The notes below the pieces were generated by a model. That model was given only the letters and a program-made list of their open reading frames with translations, ran no database searches and was not told the DNA's origin. Source: M269 sp964640795 (GTDB lineage: Bacteria; Pseudomonadota; Gammaproteobacteria; Enterobacterales; Alteromonadaceae). Taken from it: a DNA stretch of 64,000 nucleotides. Positions 18,717 through 27,301 of the stretch are shown here, piece after piece (positions within the stretch are counted from its first letter, which is position 1; every line of letters begins with the position of its first letter). The stretch lies in the NCBI GenBank assembly GCA_964640795.1, contig CAZXIN010000011.1, positions 61,121 through 125,120 on the forward strand, given 5' to 3'. A program made the position numbers and the translations under genes.

Positions 18717-18821
18717 AATGTCGGTTCGATGAGCTTGCTCAAAGAGCAGAAGCCAAGTGCTAAGCAACTTGACCTCAAAATTCGATTTTCGATGCGATAA
18801 TATAGCCATCTTCGGTAGCTT

Positions 18822-18992
18822 TTATGCTACGGGTGGTTTACACATCGGGTGTCTAACGCACCTGCTTTGTACAAGCGTATTATTTTTGTTATCACTTAAT
18901 TGGCTTACAACTCTTTCTTCCGCGCCTAAAGTAGCTTGAGCTGGGTTAATCAATGCGATACTAAGAAGGGCGATGCTTAAAATATGTTTCAT
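18822..18992 (-). CDS. Small secreted two-cysteine protein, copy 1
   Basis: A 56-residue protein of unknown function. It has a signal peptide (MKHILSIALLSIALINPAQA) and a mature part of about 36 residues with two cysteines (SRCVRHPMC). The start at 18992 is chosen over a longer ORF because it begins the signal peptide and has AAGGA about 8 nt upstream. Mature peptides of this size with two Cys could form one disulfide. No family was recognised. It is duplicated with identical sequence at 19917-20087. Confidence 0.6.
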   Translation of the reverse strand: MKHILSIALLSIALINPAQATLGAEERVVSQLSDNKNNTLVQSRCVRHPMCKPPVA

Positions 18993-19131
18993 AAAAAAAT
19001 CCTTGTTGATTAAATTCCCCTCTATCCTTAACGAGAACGACGTTCGAATCCCCACGAAATAATGAACAAAACCATATGATAACGATATGAGAAGTTTACC
19101 AAATGATTACGCAAAACCCAAGCCATTGTTT

Positions 19132-19436
19132 TAATTAGACTTATTGACATTTCTCTTCAATACTTTACTCGTTTTTTCTTTCACAACTCGAGTAATGTAT
19201 CCCCGAAATCACATCCTTCAACCCAAACTTTACCATCAACAATAAACCTGATAGGTTGAAATAACCCTCCAATCGAGCTGTTGACCAAATACTCTCTATC
19301 GTCTAAGTATCTGTAAGTTTACTGTTTATCCAGCTTAGTATAGAAAACAACTTTTTGATTTTCTGTCAAAACTAGCTGTCAGGAGCATTAACCTTATTGC
19401 TCATTATCATGGCTAAATTAGGCTTATCAAAACCAT
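19132..19436 (-). pseudogene. Degenerate 3' fragment of the CadC-like regulator gene
   Basis: This stretch aligns by eye with the 3' end of the intact gene at 20227-22482: the antisense strings actttactcgttttttcttt and cccaaactttaccatcaaca are shared. Relative to it there is a short deletion near 19202, a deletion of roughly 90 bp near 19215, several small indels and many substitutions, so no frame is open. It is a by-product of the tandem duplication. Confidence 0.8.
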
Positions 19437-19500
19437 AGACTATAGTAAATATCACTATATGAATCAGTCAAACAATCAGTATAAATTGAGGATAAGCCAC

Positions 19501-19811
19501 GCTACAACGCTGAGCGTGATCACGAAAAGTTAGGTATCACTATTTCAGCTATCGTGTTAGTGCAATTGGATGCCAATACTGCTGAAAACGGCAAAGCATT
19601 TGAAAGAGATATACAAGACCTGCCCCAAGTTTTGGAATGTTTAGTACTAACGGGGAAGTATGATTACTTACTACGTGTTGTAGAAAAAAGCCTCAAAGAC
19701 TATGAATACTTTGTAAAGAATAAACTGGCTAATGTAGCGCATATTGACCGCATAGATACCACCATTGTGCTTAATCAAGTGTCTTTACACAAGAGGCTGA
19801 CAGATCTATAA
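19501..19811 (+). pseudogene. 5'-truncated copy of the Lrp/AsnC regulator gene
   Basis: A near-identical copy of the last 103 codons of the gene at 18243-18716. The HTH half is missing, so it cannot act as a DNA-binding regulator. An internal in-frame Met/Val could in theory give an 85-residue ligand-domain fragment, but no ribosome-binding site was seen. It is treated as a pseudogene. Confidence 0.8.
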
Positions 19812-19916
19812 AATGTCGGTTCGATGAGCTTGCTCAAAGAGCAGAAGCCAAGTGCTAAGCAACTTGACCTCAAAATTCGATTTTCGATGCGATAATATAG
19901 CCATCTTCGGTAGCTT

Positions 19917-20087
19917 TTATGCTACGGGTGGTTTACACATCGGGTGTCTAACGCACCTGCTTTGTACAAGCGTATTATTTTTGTTATCACTTAATTGGCT
20001 TACAACTCTTTCTTCCGCGCCTAAAGTAGCTTGAGCTGGGTTAATCAATGCGATACTAAGAAGGGCGATGCTTAAAATATGTTTCAT
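19917..20087 (-). CDS. Small secreted two-cysteine protein, copy 2
   Basis: Identical in protein sequence to the gene at 18822-18992, with the same AAGGA ribosome-binding site and signal peptide. Both copies remain open and have kept their start sites, while the flanking CadC fragment has decayed. Unknown function. Confidence 0.6.
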   Translation of the reverse strand: MKHILSIALLSIALINPAQATLGAEERVVSQLSDNKNNTLVQSRCVRHPMCKPPVA

Positions 20088-20226
20088 AAAAAAATCCTTG
20101 TTGATTAAATTCCCCTCTATCCTTAACGAGAACGACGTTCGAATCCCCACGAAATAATGAACAAAACCATATGATAACGATATGAGAAGTTTACCAAATG
20201 ATTACGCAAACCCCCAACCCATTGTT

Positions 20227-22482
20227 TTAATTAGATTTAATGACAGATCCCTTCAACACTTTACTCGTTTTTTCTTTCACAACTCGAGTAATGTATCCCC
20301 CATCCCAGCTGGAAATCACATCCTTTAAGCTCTCATTGACTTGCTTTTCAACTATCCAACTCTCATCTTCCAATGTATAAAACTCATTAGTCCCTGTATC
20401 TTCAACCCAAACTTTACCATCAACAATAAACCTGATACGTTGAAATAACCCTCCAATTGAGCTGTTGACCAAATATTCCCTACCATCTAGGTATTTGTAA
20501 ATTCCCTGTTTATCCAGCTTTGTATAGAAAACAGCTTTTGATTTTCTGTCAAAACTGGCTGTCACGACATCTCTTACTAGAATATCTACTTTATCATCGG
20601 TGATTTTGACTAAATTGGACATATCAAAATCACCAGTTATAGCAAGAAAGCTGGACTCTATTTTGGATAACAATGTTCTAACTTTTAAACCAGAAACAAT
20701 GGGACTGCGAATACCATCTTTCCACCTATCAATACCGTTTTCAGTACCAACATACAAAAAACTGTTGTCTATCAAGTAGTCATTAGCCATTTCTTCCTTT
20801 CTATAGTTCGTTAACTTCTTAATACCCTTATTCTTAACCCAAACTTGTTCAGCTTTTTCTTCTAAGCTAATAAAATAAAGCATATTATCTACATACTTCA
20901 GCTGGGATATGACTGTTGAATATTCAAATTCATCTTGTATCGAATAGTCATTTGCTAGAACCTTTATTGCTGAAGAGGAATTAGGCGTGACAATAAACAA
21001 CACTTCTTCGTTTCTAACTGCAACATAACGAATATTATCTGCAACTTCCGTCATCACTCTTTCTTCTAGTGACTGAATATTGTTAATCGTTATAGCTTCT
21101 CTCTCTTGATCAAAGTAAACGATAGATTCATCATCAAGAAAGTCAAAATCCCACACTGTTGCCTCGACCTTTAGCAATTCAGAAACTTTTTGTGTTGGGA
21201 AGTCTAACTTTACAAATATCGTACTTTCCCAATCTTTTGTTGTAGTGAATATTGCAGCTTTCCCCGACGGAGACACTTTTAAGCTCCAAGGCCAAGCATG
21301 CAAACGACCAAGTTCAACAGGGTAAGTTTCTATCTCTTTTGTGTGTCTATTATATTGATATATATTCTGCTGATTTTGTTCACCATCAACTAATAGAATC
21401 TCATTTTCAGAAATAATATCGAACGTCATGAGTGGTTGATTAAATTGGCATTCATACCATGTTTCCAAATGCTCCGTTTTAATATTAAATTCTCTAATAG
21501 AGCATAGCCCATCTTCATCAATGATCCCTACGAGAATCCTTTCATCGTCTAACCAGCGAGCACCACCACTGATGTCCAATGAATTATATTCCTTAGGATC
21601 TACAACTTGAGATGCTGCATCATCAACAACTAAACGATAACCTTTTGAATTTTCAGTTTTCTTTAGATACAGAAATTTATTACCGCTAGGGGAAAAATCA
21701 AGATAATGAAAATCTCCCTTTAATATAGACATATTTGACGATTCAATTTCGATCGAACCTTCCAGTATTTGGGAAGGCAGTTTCCGCTCACCATCGAACA
21801 TAAATAGTAAAACTAATATAGTCACGCCAGAAAACAAAGTCACGACACTGCTGTATAGCATTCTTTTACTATAATGTTTCTTACCAACTTTAGAATCCAA
21901 CTTTGGCTCTGCTTCCAGCCTTGGTTCTGCTTCAAGTCTTGGCTCTGCTTCCAGCCTTGGTTCTGCTTCAAGTCTTGGTTCTGCTTCAAGTCTTGGTTCT
22001 GCTTCAAGTCTTGGTTCTGCTTCAAGTCTTGGTTCTGCTTCTAGTCTTGGTTCTGCTTCTAGTCTTGGTTCTGCTTCAAGTTGTAGCTCAACATCCAATA
22101 TTGGTGGTATCTGTAATTGTGCTCCTAGCTCTACATTCTCAACACCTATTTCATGAGGTTTTAACATAACCTCTCCTTTTAATATGTATCCTTTACGAGT
22201 TATCGCTTTAATTTCAACATCGATTTCACCAATGCTTGTCAAAGCTTTACGCAGGATACTGACACTCCGTGTCAGAGATTGTTCAGTGACCACTAAATCT
22301 CCCCAAACTTCATCAAAAAGTTCGTCTTTTGAAACTAACTGATTAGCTTTACCACATAAGAGACGCAGTATATGAGCAGGTTTATGCTCTAAAGTGGTTT
22401 GTTTGTCGCCACGCATTAGTGTGTTGGTGGCATGGATGAAGTGTGTCTTTCCTAAGCAGAATTCGATATTTATTTCGGTCAT
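20227..22482 (-). CDS. CadC/ToxR-like membrane-anchored winged-helix regulator
   Basis: A 751-residue one-component regulator. The N-terminal OmpR-type winged helix (about 10-105) has LRLLCGKANQLVSKDELFDE and VTEQSLTRSVSILRKAL. Next is a linker with ten repeats of LEAEP(R/K) (about 135-195), one membrane helix (about 212-232, VVTLFSGVTILVLLFMF) and a periplasmic region of some 515 residues that looks like a TolB-type beta-propeller (repeated YxLxxSPSGKxx motifs such as YLDFSPSGNKFLYL). In this family the periplasmic part senses and the cytoplasmic part binds DNA. It is divergent from the winged-helix gene opening the peptide-export operon, so it is a candidate regulator of that operon (inference). 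Confidence 0.88.
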   Translation of the reverse strand: MTEINIEFCLGKTHFIHATNTLMRGDKQTTLEHKPAHILRLLCGKANQLVSKDELFDEVWGDLVVTEQSLTRSVSILRKALTSIGEIDVEIKAITRKGYILKGEVMLKPHEIGVENVELGAQLQIPPILDVELQLEAEPRLEAEPRLEAEPRLEAEPRLEAEPRLEAEPRLEAEPRLEAEPRLEAEPRLEAEPKLDSKVGKKHYSKRMLYSSVVTLFSGVTILVLLFMFDGERKLPSQILEGSIEIESSNMSILKGDFHYLDFSPSGNKFLYLKKTENSKGYRLVVDDAASQVVDPKEYNSLDISGGARWLDDERILVGIIDEDGLCSIREFNIKTEHLETWYECQFNQPLMTFDIISENEILLVDGEQNQQNIYQYNRHTKEIETYPVELGRLHAWPWSLKVSPSGKAAIFTTTKDWESTIFVKLDFPTQKVSELLKVEATVWDFDFLDDESIVYFDQEREAITINNIQSLEERVMTEVADNIRYVAVRNEEVLFIVTPNSSSAIKVLANDYSIQDEFEYSTVISQLKYVDNMLYFISLEEKAEQVWVKNKGIKKLTNYRKEEMANDYLIDNSFLYVGTENGIDRWKDGIRSPIVSGLKVRTLLSKIESSFLAITGDFDMSNLVKITDDKVDILVRDVVTASFDRKSKAVFYTKLDKQGIYKYLDGREYLVNSSIGGLFQRIRFIVDGKVWVEDTGTNEFYTLEDESWIVEKQVNESLKDVISSWDGGYITRVVKEKTSKVLKGSVIKSN
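21900..22079 (-). repeat. Ten tandem 18-bp repeats coding LEAEPR
   Basis: Ten consecutive 18-bp units encode LEAEPR (last unit LEAEPK) in the linker between the DNA-binding domain and membrane helix of the CadC-like gene. Units differ only at third positions (caag, ccag or ctag variants), which suggests expansion by slippage or unequal crossing-over. Copy number may vary between strains. Confidence 0.93.
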
Positions 22483-22641
22483 ATTTTTTCAGTTACTTAC
22501 TACCTAAGTCCATTTACTGATTGATGAGTCTATCACATGCTTACGGAATTGTTACGGAGCTAAAAGATAACATTTTCATCAAGAATTTCACCATGAATCA
22601 AATAAGCTTCTCATCACTTTATATGTGAATGAGGAAAGACA

Positions 22642-23058
22642 GTGTCGGATTATCAAAAGTTTGAACACTCAATCTATTGTATCAATCAAGTAGCCAATTT
22701 TTATCCAGAAGGCCGACTGTTAATTACATCGAAAAAGCTGATCAATCTTGAACCGAAGATAAACACCATTATCCACGTACTGTTAGATCGCGTGAATATG
22801 GTAGTTGATAAGGATTCATTAGTTCAGCTCGTTTGGCGAGGAAAGGGTACATCCCAAGCATCAATTACTAGAGCAATGTCAATCTCACGCAAGACACTAA
22901 CAGAGTTAGACCTGCCTGAAGGAAAAGAGATAGGCCTCAAGAATATCTACGGATTAGGCTATAGCTTGAATGCCAATGTCCAAAAGAAAACGATTAAATC
23001 AGGGCAGGAAGTCTATGAGTTACCTGAGAGTGGCTCGGCCTTGAGGAGCCCATTATGA
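22642..23058 (+). CDS. Soluble winged-helix (OmpR-type) regulator, first gene of the peptide-export operon
   Basis: A 138-residue protein that is essentially one trans_reg_C winged helix (about 25-115: INTIIHVLLDRVNMVVDKDS, ITRAMSISRKTLTELDL), with no receiver and no membrane segment. It resembles the DNA-binding part of the CadC-like neighbour. The start codon is GTG at 22642, chosen because GAGGAA lies 6 nt upstream and the nearby ATGs are out of frame. Its stop overlaps the HlyD-like gene by 4 nt, so it belongs to the export operon and probably controls it or the precursor genes (inference). Confidence 0.82.
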   Translation: MSDYQKFEHSIYCINQVANFYPEGRLLITSKKLINLEPKINTIIHVLLDRVNMVVDKDSLVQLVWRGKGTSQASITRAMSISRKTLTELDLPEGKEIGLKNIYGLGYSLNANVQKKTIKSGQEVYELPESGSALRSPL

Positions 23059-24308
23059 ATAGGCCACTGTTTCGCAAACAGGCAACCGAATTCCAAAATA
23101 ATAGACTGCACGGTGAAATACTTATTACACCGAAAGCCTCGCAACTATCGATCACAGTCATCATTTTGTTTTTCGTAGCCACCATCTTGGTTTGGCTCAT
23201 TAGCAGCACCTACGCAAAGAAGGAAAGCGTCACAGGTTGGTTAGAGCCCAAGCAAGGCATTGTCAAAATATACCCCAATAACAGCGTGGGGAAAGTAAAA
23301 GAAATATTTGTTAATAACGGAGAAGCCGTCACAAAAGGACAGCCATTAATGATAATTAACGGCGACCGTATATTAGCAGATGGCGCCAACTTAGAAGAAC
23401 AACTGCTTGGCCAGTACGAGAAACAAAGACAACTGCTCGAAAGGCAACTCATTCGCGCTAATGAGCTGCACACTATTAGAAAAAATGAACTCATAGAACA
23501 AATAGAGTCAGCTATGAAAGATAAAGAGCAAATAAAGAGCCAAGTATTATTAACGGAAAAACGGCTTAAGTTGGCAGAGAATCAAAATGAAGTTGCCGAG
23601 CAAATGCACCGACAAGGACATGTTTCAAAGCTTGAGCTCAACAATTCAAAAGAGACCGCACTCGTTCTAGCAAGTGAATTACAGTCAGTTCTTCGAGAAC
23701 AACGCTCATTAAACAATCAAGCCAAACAATTACAAACAGATCTAACACGTTTACCAAAAGAACAAGCAAATGAAGTTGATAGAATAAATCAAAGCCTCGG
23801 CGAACTATCTCAAAATATTGATCAGTTACGTGGACAACGAGCATACATCGTAAAAGCTTCAAGCGATGGAATCGTATCCAACTTGCAAGCAAGCCTTGGG
23901 CAACAAACGACATCAACTATGCCGCTACTCAGTATATTGCCAACAAGTCAGACAATGACTGCGAAACTACTACTGCCAATAAGAGCAGCTGGGTTTATAA
24001 ACGAAGGGCAATCAATAGACATTCGCTACGATGCATTTCCATACCAAAAGTATGGATTACATAAAGGCAAAATAGATCGCGTCTCGACTAGCATCTTACT
24101 GCCAAACGAATTAGGTAGCTCTCCTGTAGCTGTTGACGAACCTGTATATCTAGTCCAAGCGAATATTGTAACGCCAATTCTCAAAGCATCGGCTATTGAG
24201 CTCCCCCTAAAATCAGGGATGACATTCACTGCTGATATCAAAATCAAAGACCGCACATTACTTGAGTGGCTATTTGAACCCATTCTAAGCTTAAGAGGAA
24301 AAATATAA
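23055..24308 (+). CDS. HlyD/CvaA-type membrane fusion protein of peptide exporter
   Basis: A 417-residue periplasmic adaptor. A cytoplasmic N-terminus (NRPLFRKQATEFQNNRLHGE is typical of CvaA-like proteins) leads to one membrane helix (about 32-52), a biotinyl-lipoyl-like half-motif (GKVKEIFVNNGEAVTKGQPL), a long coiled-coil hairpin (about 110-245), the second lipoyl half (IVKASSDGIVSNLQASLGQQ) and a beta-barrel. It should pair with the next gene (ABC/C39) and an unlinked TolC to form a type I exporter across both membranes. The overlap of its stop with the ABC gene start indicates coupled translation. Confidence 0.9.
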   Translation: MNRPLFRKQATEFQNNRLHGEILITPKASQLSITVIILFFVATILVWLISSTYAKKESVTGWLEPKQGIVKIYPNNSVGKVKEIFVNNGEAVTKGQPLMIINGDRILADGANLEEQLLGQYEKQRQLLERQLIRANELHTIRKNELIEQIESAMKDKEQIKSQVLLTEKRLKLAENQNEVAEQMHRQGHVSKLELNNSKETALVLASELQSVLREQRSLNNQAKQLQTDLTRLPKEQANEVDRINQSLGELSQNIDQLRGQRAYIVKASSDGIVSNLQASLGQQTTSTMPLLSILPTSQTMTAKLLLPIRAAGFINEGQSIDIRYDAFPYQKYGLHKGKIDRVSTSILLPNELGSSPVAVDEPVYLVQANIVTPILKASAIELPLKSGMTFTADIKIKDRTLLEWLFEPILSLRGKI

Positions 24309-26512
24309 TGTCTGAATTAACATTAAGACCAGATAGCTTGCTTGACTTTAGTTTTAAGCGTCCTGTCCCGGTAATTCTTCAAACCGAAGCTGCGGAGTGC
24401 GGATTAGCATGCTTAGCCATGATTGCAAACTATCACGGTTATAAAACTGACCTCATGACGTTAAGGCAGAAGTTCTCGATATCAGCTCACGGTGCAACAT
24501 TAAAGCAAATAATGAACACCGCAACGCAACTGAAACTTTCTAGCCGTCCGTTAAAGCTAGAAATGGAGCATTTGGAAAAGCTACAAACTCCCTGCATCTT
24601 GCACTGGGAACTGAATCACTTCGTTGTTCTTAAGAAAGTGACATCAAATAAAATCGTCGTTTTAGATCCAGCAGTAGGCCAACGCAGTTTTACATGGGAA
24701 GAGGCTGCAAATCTTTTTACCGGAATAGCACTTGAACTCATGCCAACGGCTGAGTTTGAAAAAAGAGAAGATAAGCAACCACTCACCTTCAAAAGCTTTT
24801 GGTCCCGTATAACAGGCTTAAAACGCAGTTTAACTAACATTCTAGTGCTTTCATTACTGTTGCAATTCTTCGCGCTACTTGGCCCCTATTATATGCAAAC
24901 AGTAGTAGACGACGTCTTACTCAGAAGTGACAAAAACTTTCTGATGGTTCTAGCCATAGGATTTGGAATTCTGCTCTTAATAGAAACTACCACGTCTCTG
25001 TTCCGTGAGATGGTTATTGTCAATCTGTCTACTCGTTTAAATATCCAAATGTCAGCGAATATTTTCCATCACCTAATTCGCTTACCTATGGATTACTTTT
25101 CTAAACGACACATGGGAGACGTTGTATCTCGGTTTGGCTCTCTTGACAAAATAAGAGAGCTGATTACTACAGGTGTTATCTCAGCTCTGATAGACGGTTT
25201 AATGGCAATTATTACGCTCGTAGTGATGGCTATTTATAGTCTCAAACTGAGCTTAATAGTTTTGTCTATCTTAATCATTTACGCATTGCTTCGATACGCA
25301 TTTTATCAGCCATTTAAACGCTTATCGCAAGAGAGCATTGTGTCAGCTGCTAAAGAGAGCTCGCATTTTATGGAGTCTCTAAGGGCTATACAAACGATAA
25401 AGCTTTTTGAAAAAGAAACTGACCGCCAAAGCCAATGGCAAAATAAGCTAGCTGAACGCATGAATAAAGGTATCAAGATTAAGCAATGGGAGATTGGTTT
25501 TAACACAATCAACAAACTTCTTTTCGGTATTGAAAATGTCGTCATCGTCTTCTTCGCGGCAAGTGCTGTTATCGATCAAGCCATGACTGTAGGTATGCTC
25601 TATGCCTTCATGAGCTACAAGACTCGTTTCATCACATCGATGGACGGGCTCATTGGCAAGTGGATTGAGTTCAAAATGCTCAGTCTGCACTTCGACCGTC
25701 TGTCAGATATCGTGTTTACTGACAAGGACAAAATGCAAAGAGACGGTTACGCAAGCAATAAGCAACTAGGGCTTTTAGAAGATCACGCTCAAACAATGCA
25801 AGGGAAGATTGAAGTTAAAAACCTAGCTTATTCCTATAGCCAAGCTGACACTCCTGTTTTTGAAAATTTAAGTTTTACCATAGAACCTGGCGAAACCGTC
25901 GCATTTATTGGTCCATCAGGCGGAGGTAAATCCACTCTGATCAAATGCCTTATGGGGCTAATATCACCCACAGAAGGGGAGATTTTGGTCGACGGCAAGC
26001 ACTTGATCAATCAACCCTCATATAGACAACAAATAGCTGGTGTTATGCAAGATGATCAACTGTTAAGTGGAACTATAGCAGATAACATCGCTTGCTTTGA
26101 TGCCAAGACCGACATCAAGAAAGTCATTGAATGTGCCCAAATGGCTTGTATCCACGACGACATAACCCACTTACCGATGCAATACAACACACTAGTCGGA
26201 GATATGGGTACAAGCCTGAGCGGAGGCCAACAACAACGTATCGTTTTAGCACGAGCTCTATATCGTAACCCCAATATCCTATTTATGGATGAGGCCACTA
26301 GCAATCTCGATACGCAAAACGAAGCGAAAATCAATGAGCACATCAAGCAGCTCTCAATTACTCGAATCCTCATAGCCCATCGACCAGAAACAATCAAAAC
26401 TGCGAGCAAAATATTAGCGCTAGCAAATAATCAAATTCACGATGTCACTCAACAAGTGCACTCAAAATCAACAGTAACACAACAACTTTCTACTAATCCA
26501 AAAGGAGAATAG
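24308..26512 (+). CDS. Peptidase-containing (C39) ABC transporter, CvaB-type
   Basis: A 734-residue bacteriocin-type exporter. An N-terminal C39 peptidase domain has all catalytic residues: Cys31 (QTEAAECGLAC), His104 (ELNHFVVL) and Asp120 (VLDPAVG). A six-helix membrane domain (about 165-450) follows. The ATPase has Walker A GPSGGGKST, signature LSGGQQQR and Walker B ILFMDEATS. C39 domains cut leaders after a Gly-Gly pair, and the many peptide genes at 31523-35239 have exactly such leaders. No other exporter of this type is in the window, so this is very probably their maturation and export machine. Confidence 0.95.
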   Translation: MSELTLRPDSLLDFSFKRPVPVILQTEAAECGLACLAMIANYHGYKTDLMTLRQKFSISAHGATLKQIMNTATQLKLSSRPLKLEMEHLEKLQTPCILHWELNHFVVLKKVTSNKIVVLDPAVGQRSFTWEEAANLFTGIALELMPTAEFEKREDKQPLTFKSFWSRITGLKRSLTNILVLSLLLQFFALLGPYYMQTVVDDVLLRSDKNFLMVLAIGFGILLLIETTTSLFREMVIVNLSTRLNIQMSANIFHHLIRLPMDYFSKRHMGDVVSRFGSLDKIRELITTGVISALIDGLMAIITLVVMAIYSLKLSLIVLSILIIYALLRYAFYQPFKRLSQESIVSAAKESSHFMESLRAIQTIKLFEKETDRQSQWQNKLAERMNKGIKIKQWEIGFNTINKLLFGIENVVIVFFAASAVIDQAMTVGMLYAFMSYKTRFITSMDGLIGKWIEFKMLSLHFDRLSDIVFTDKDKMQRDGYASNKQLGLLEDHAQTMQGKIEVKNLAYSYSQADTPVFENLSFTIEPGETVAFIGPSGGGKSTLIKCLMGLISPTEGEILVDGKHLINQPSYRQQIAGVMQDDQLLSGTIADNIACFDAKTDIKKVIECAQMACIHDDITHLPMQYNTLVGDMGTSLSGGQQQRIVLARALYRNPNILFMDEATSNLDTQNEAKINEHIKQLSITRILIAHRPETIKTASKILALANNQIHDVTQQVHSKSTVTQQLSTNPKGE

Positions 26513-26513
26513 C

Positions 26514-26729
26514 ATGCAACAGCAAGCAACCAACTCAAAATTGTCAAAGCGTGAAACTCAAATTATGGAGCATATCGCTACCGGCGCATTTAACAACCAA
26601 ATAGCCGAATCTCTATTTATCGCAGAGAGCACAGTTAAATTCCACTGCTCCAACATATATAGAAAACTGGGCATAAAAAATCGAATTGAGCTCATTATAA
26701 ATTTGAACAGCCAATCAAGAGCTCACTAA
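26514..26729 (+). CDS. Minimal LuxR-type HTH regulator
   Basis: A 71-residue protein consisting only of a GerE/LuxR helix-turn-helix (LSKRETQIMEHIATGAFNNQ, then IAESTVKFHCSNIYRKLGIK). It lacks a receiver or autoinducer domain, like GerE-sized regulators. The start lies 2 nt after the ABC transporter stop, with AAGGAG just upstream, so it is the fourth gene of the export operon. It is a candidate ligand for the conserved dyad in front of the precursor genes (inference). Confidence 0.87.
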   Translation: MQQQATNSKLSKRETQIMEHIATGAFNNQIAESLFIAESTVKFHCSNIYRKLGIKNRIELIINLNSQSRAH

Positions 26730-26863
26730 TTAGATGCGTATCAAATCTAAAAAGTAACAGCCATACAACTGTTCAGGAGAAAAATGAAATGAAACACGTA
26801 GTAAACAAGAATCAATTGCTTAAAAACTTAAACATAGACATAAACAAGATCAGAGAGGTAAAA

Positions 26864-27190
26864 ATGAAGAAATTAACAATGACTTTAGCAACATGCAGCA
26901 TATTATTTGGCGCTTTTGCACAAGCTGGAGGTCACGACAAACAATTATTTATGACTGATCAAGACAGAGTGAATATTAAGCTATGTAAGGCAGTAAAGAG
27001 CAACAATAGATTGCACCTTCACTTAACACTAAAACATGCAAATATAAGTTATGAAGAAATGCAAAAAGGGTTAGTTTGCAATGGGCAAGATCCAATAACT
27101 TTTGCCATGCTAAATAGCTCTGAAAAGACTGCATCTACTATCGCATCCAGAACACATCAAGAAGAAAGGGTTGTTCTGGCACAAAACTAA
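26864..27190 (+). CDS. Small exported protein, DUF3718-like
   Basis: A 108-residue exported protein: signal peptide MKKLTMTLATCSILFGAFAQ, then LCKAVKSNNRLHLHLTLK and GLVCNGQDPITFA, a Cys...CNG pattern that resembles the DUF3718 family of gammaproteobacteria (unknown function). Start 26864 gives a clean signal peptide and has AGAGAGG upstream. An in-frame start at 26789 with its own AGGAG would add 25 residues and hide the signal, so it is less likely. It lies between the export operon and the aspartyl protease; a role in the peptide system is possible but unproven. Confidence 0.6.
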   Translation: MKKLTMTLATCSILFGAFAQAGGHDKQLFMTDQDRVNIKLCKAVKSNNRLHLHLTLKHANISYEEMQKGLVCNGQDPITFAMLNSSEKTASTIASRTHQEERVVLAQN

Positions 27191-27215
27191 TGACAGCTCT
27201 ACGACGTTTGTCAAA

Positions 27216-27244
27216 GGCAAATCTGACCCCATATCAGATTTGCC
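27216..27244 (+). terminator. Hairpin terminator after the DUF3718-like gene
   Basis: Perfect 11-bp stem (GGCAAATCTGA / TCAGATTTGCC) with a 7-nt loop, 26 nt after the stop codon. Only a short T-run follows, so termination may be partial. Confidence 0.65.
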
Positions 27245-27301
27245 TCAGGCTTTCTTACTCATAATTCAAGCAAAAAAATAGCCTAACATCAAGGTATTAA
27301 A

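Larger units (their letters stand above)
18406..20230. repeat. Tandem duplication, period 1095 bp (copies start at 18406 and 19501)
   Basis: The sequence from 18406 recurs from 19501 at a constant offset of 1095 bp. The first 710 bp or so (3' part of the Lrp gene, the spacer and the small secreted-protein gene) are almost identical in the two copies; only two substitutions were seen in the Lrp part. Beyond about 19120/20215 the similarity continues into the 3' end of the CadC-like gene but is much weaker. The junction at about 19437-19500 matches neither parent. Confidence 0.92.

Noticed and set aside
21903..22169. A plus-strand ORF with LLPALVLLQVLALL-type repeats across the LEAEPR region
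   Set aside because: It is the antisense of the 18-bp repeats in the CadC-like gene, with no ribosome-binding site; the repeat alone keeps the frame open.
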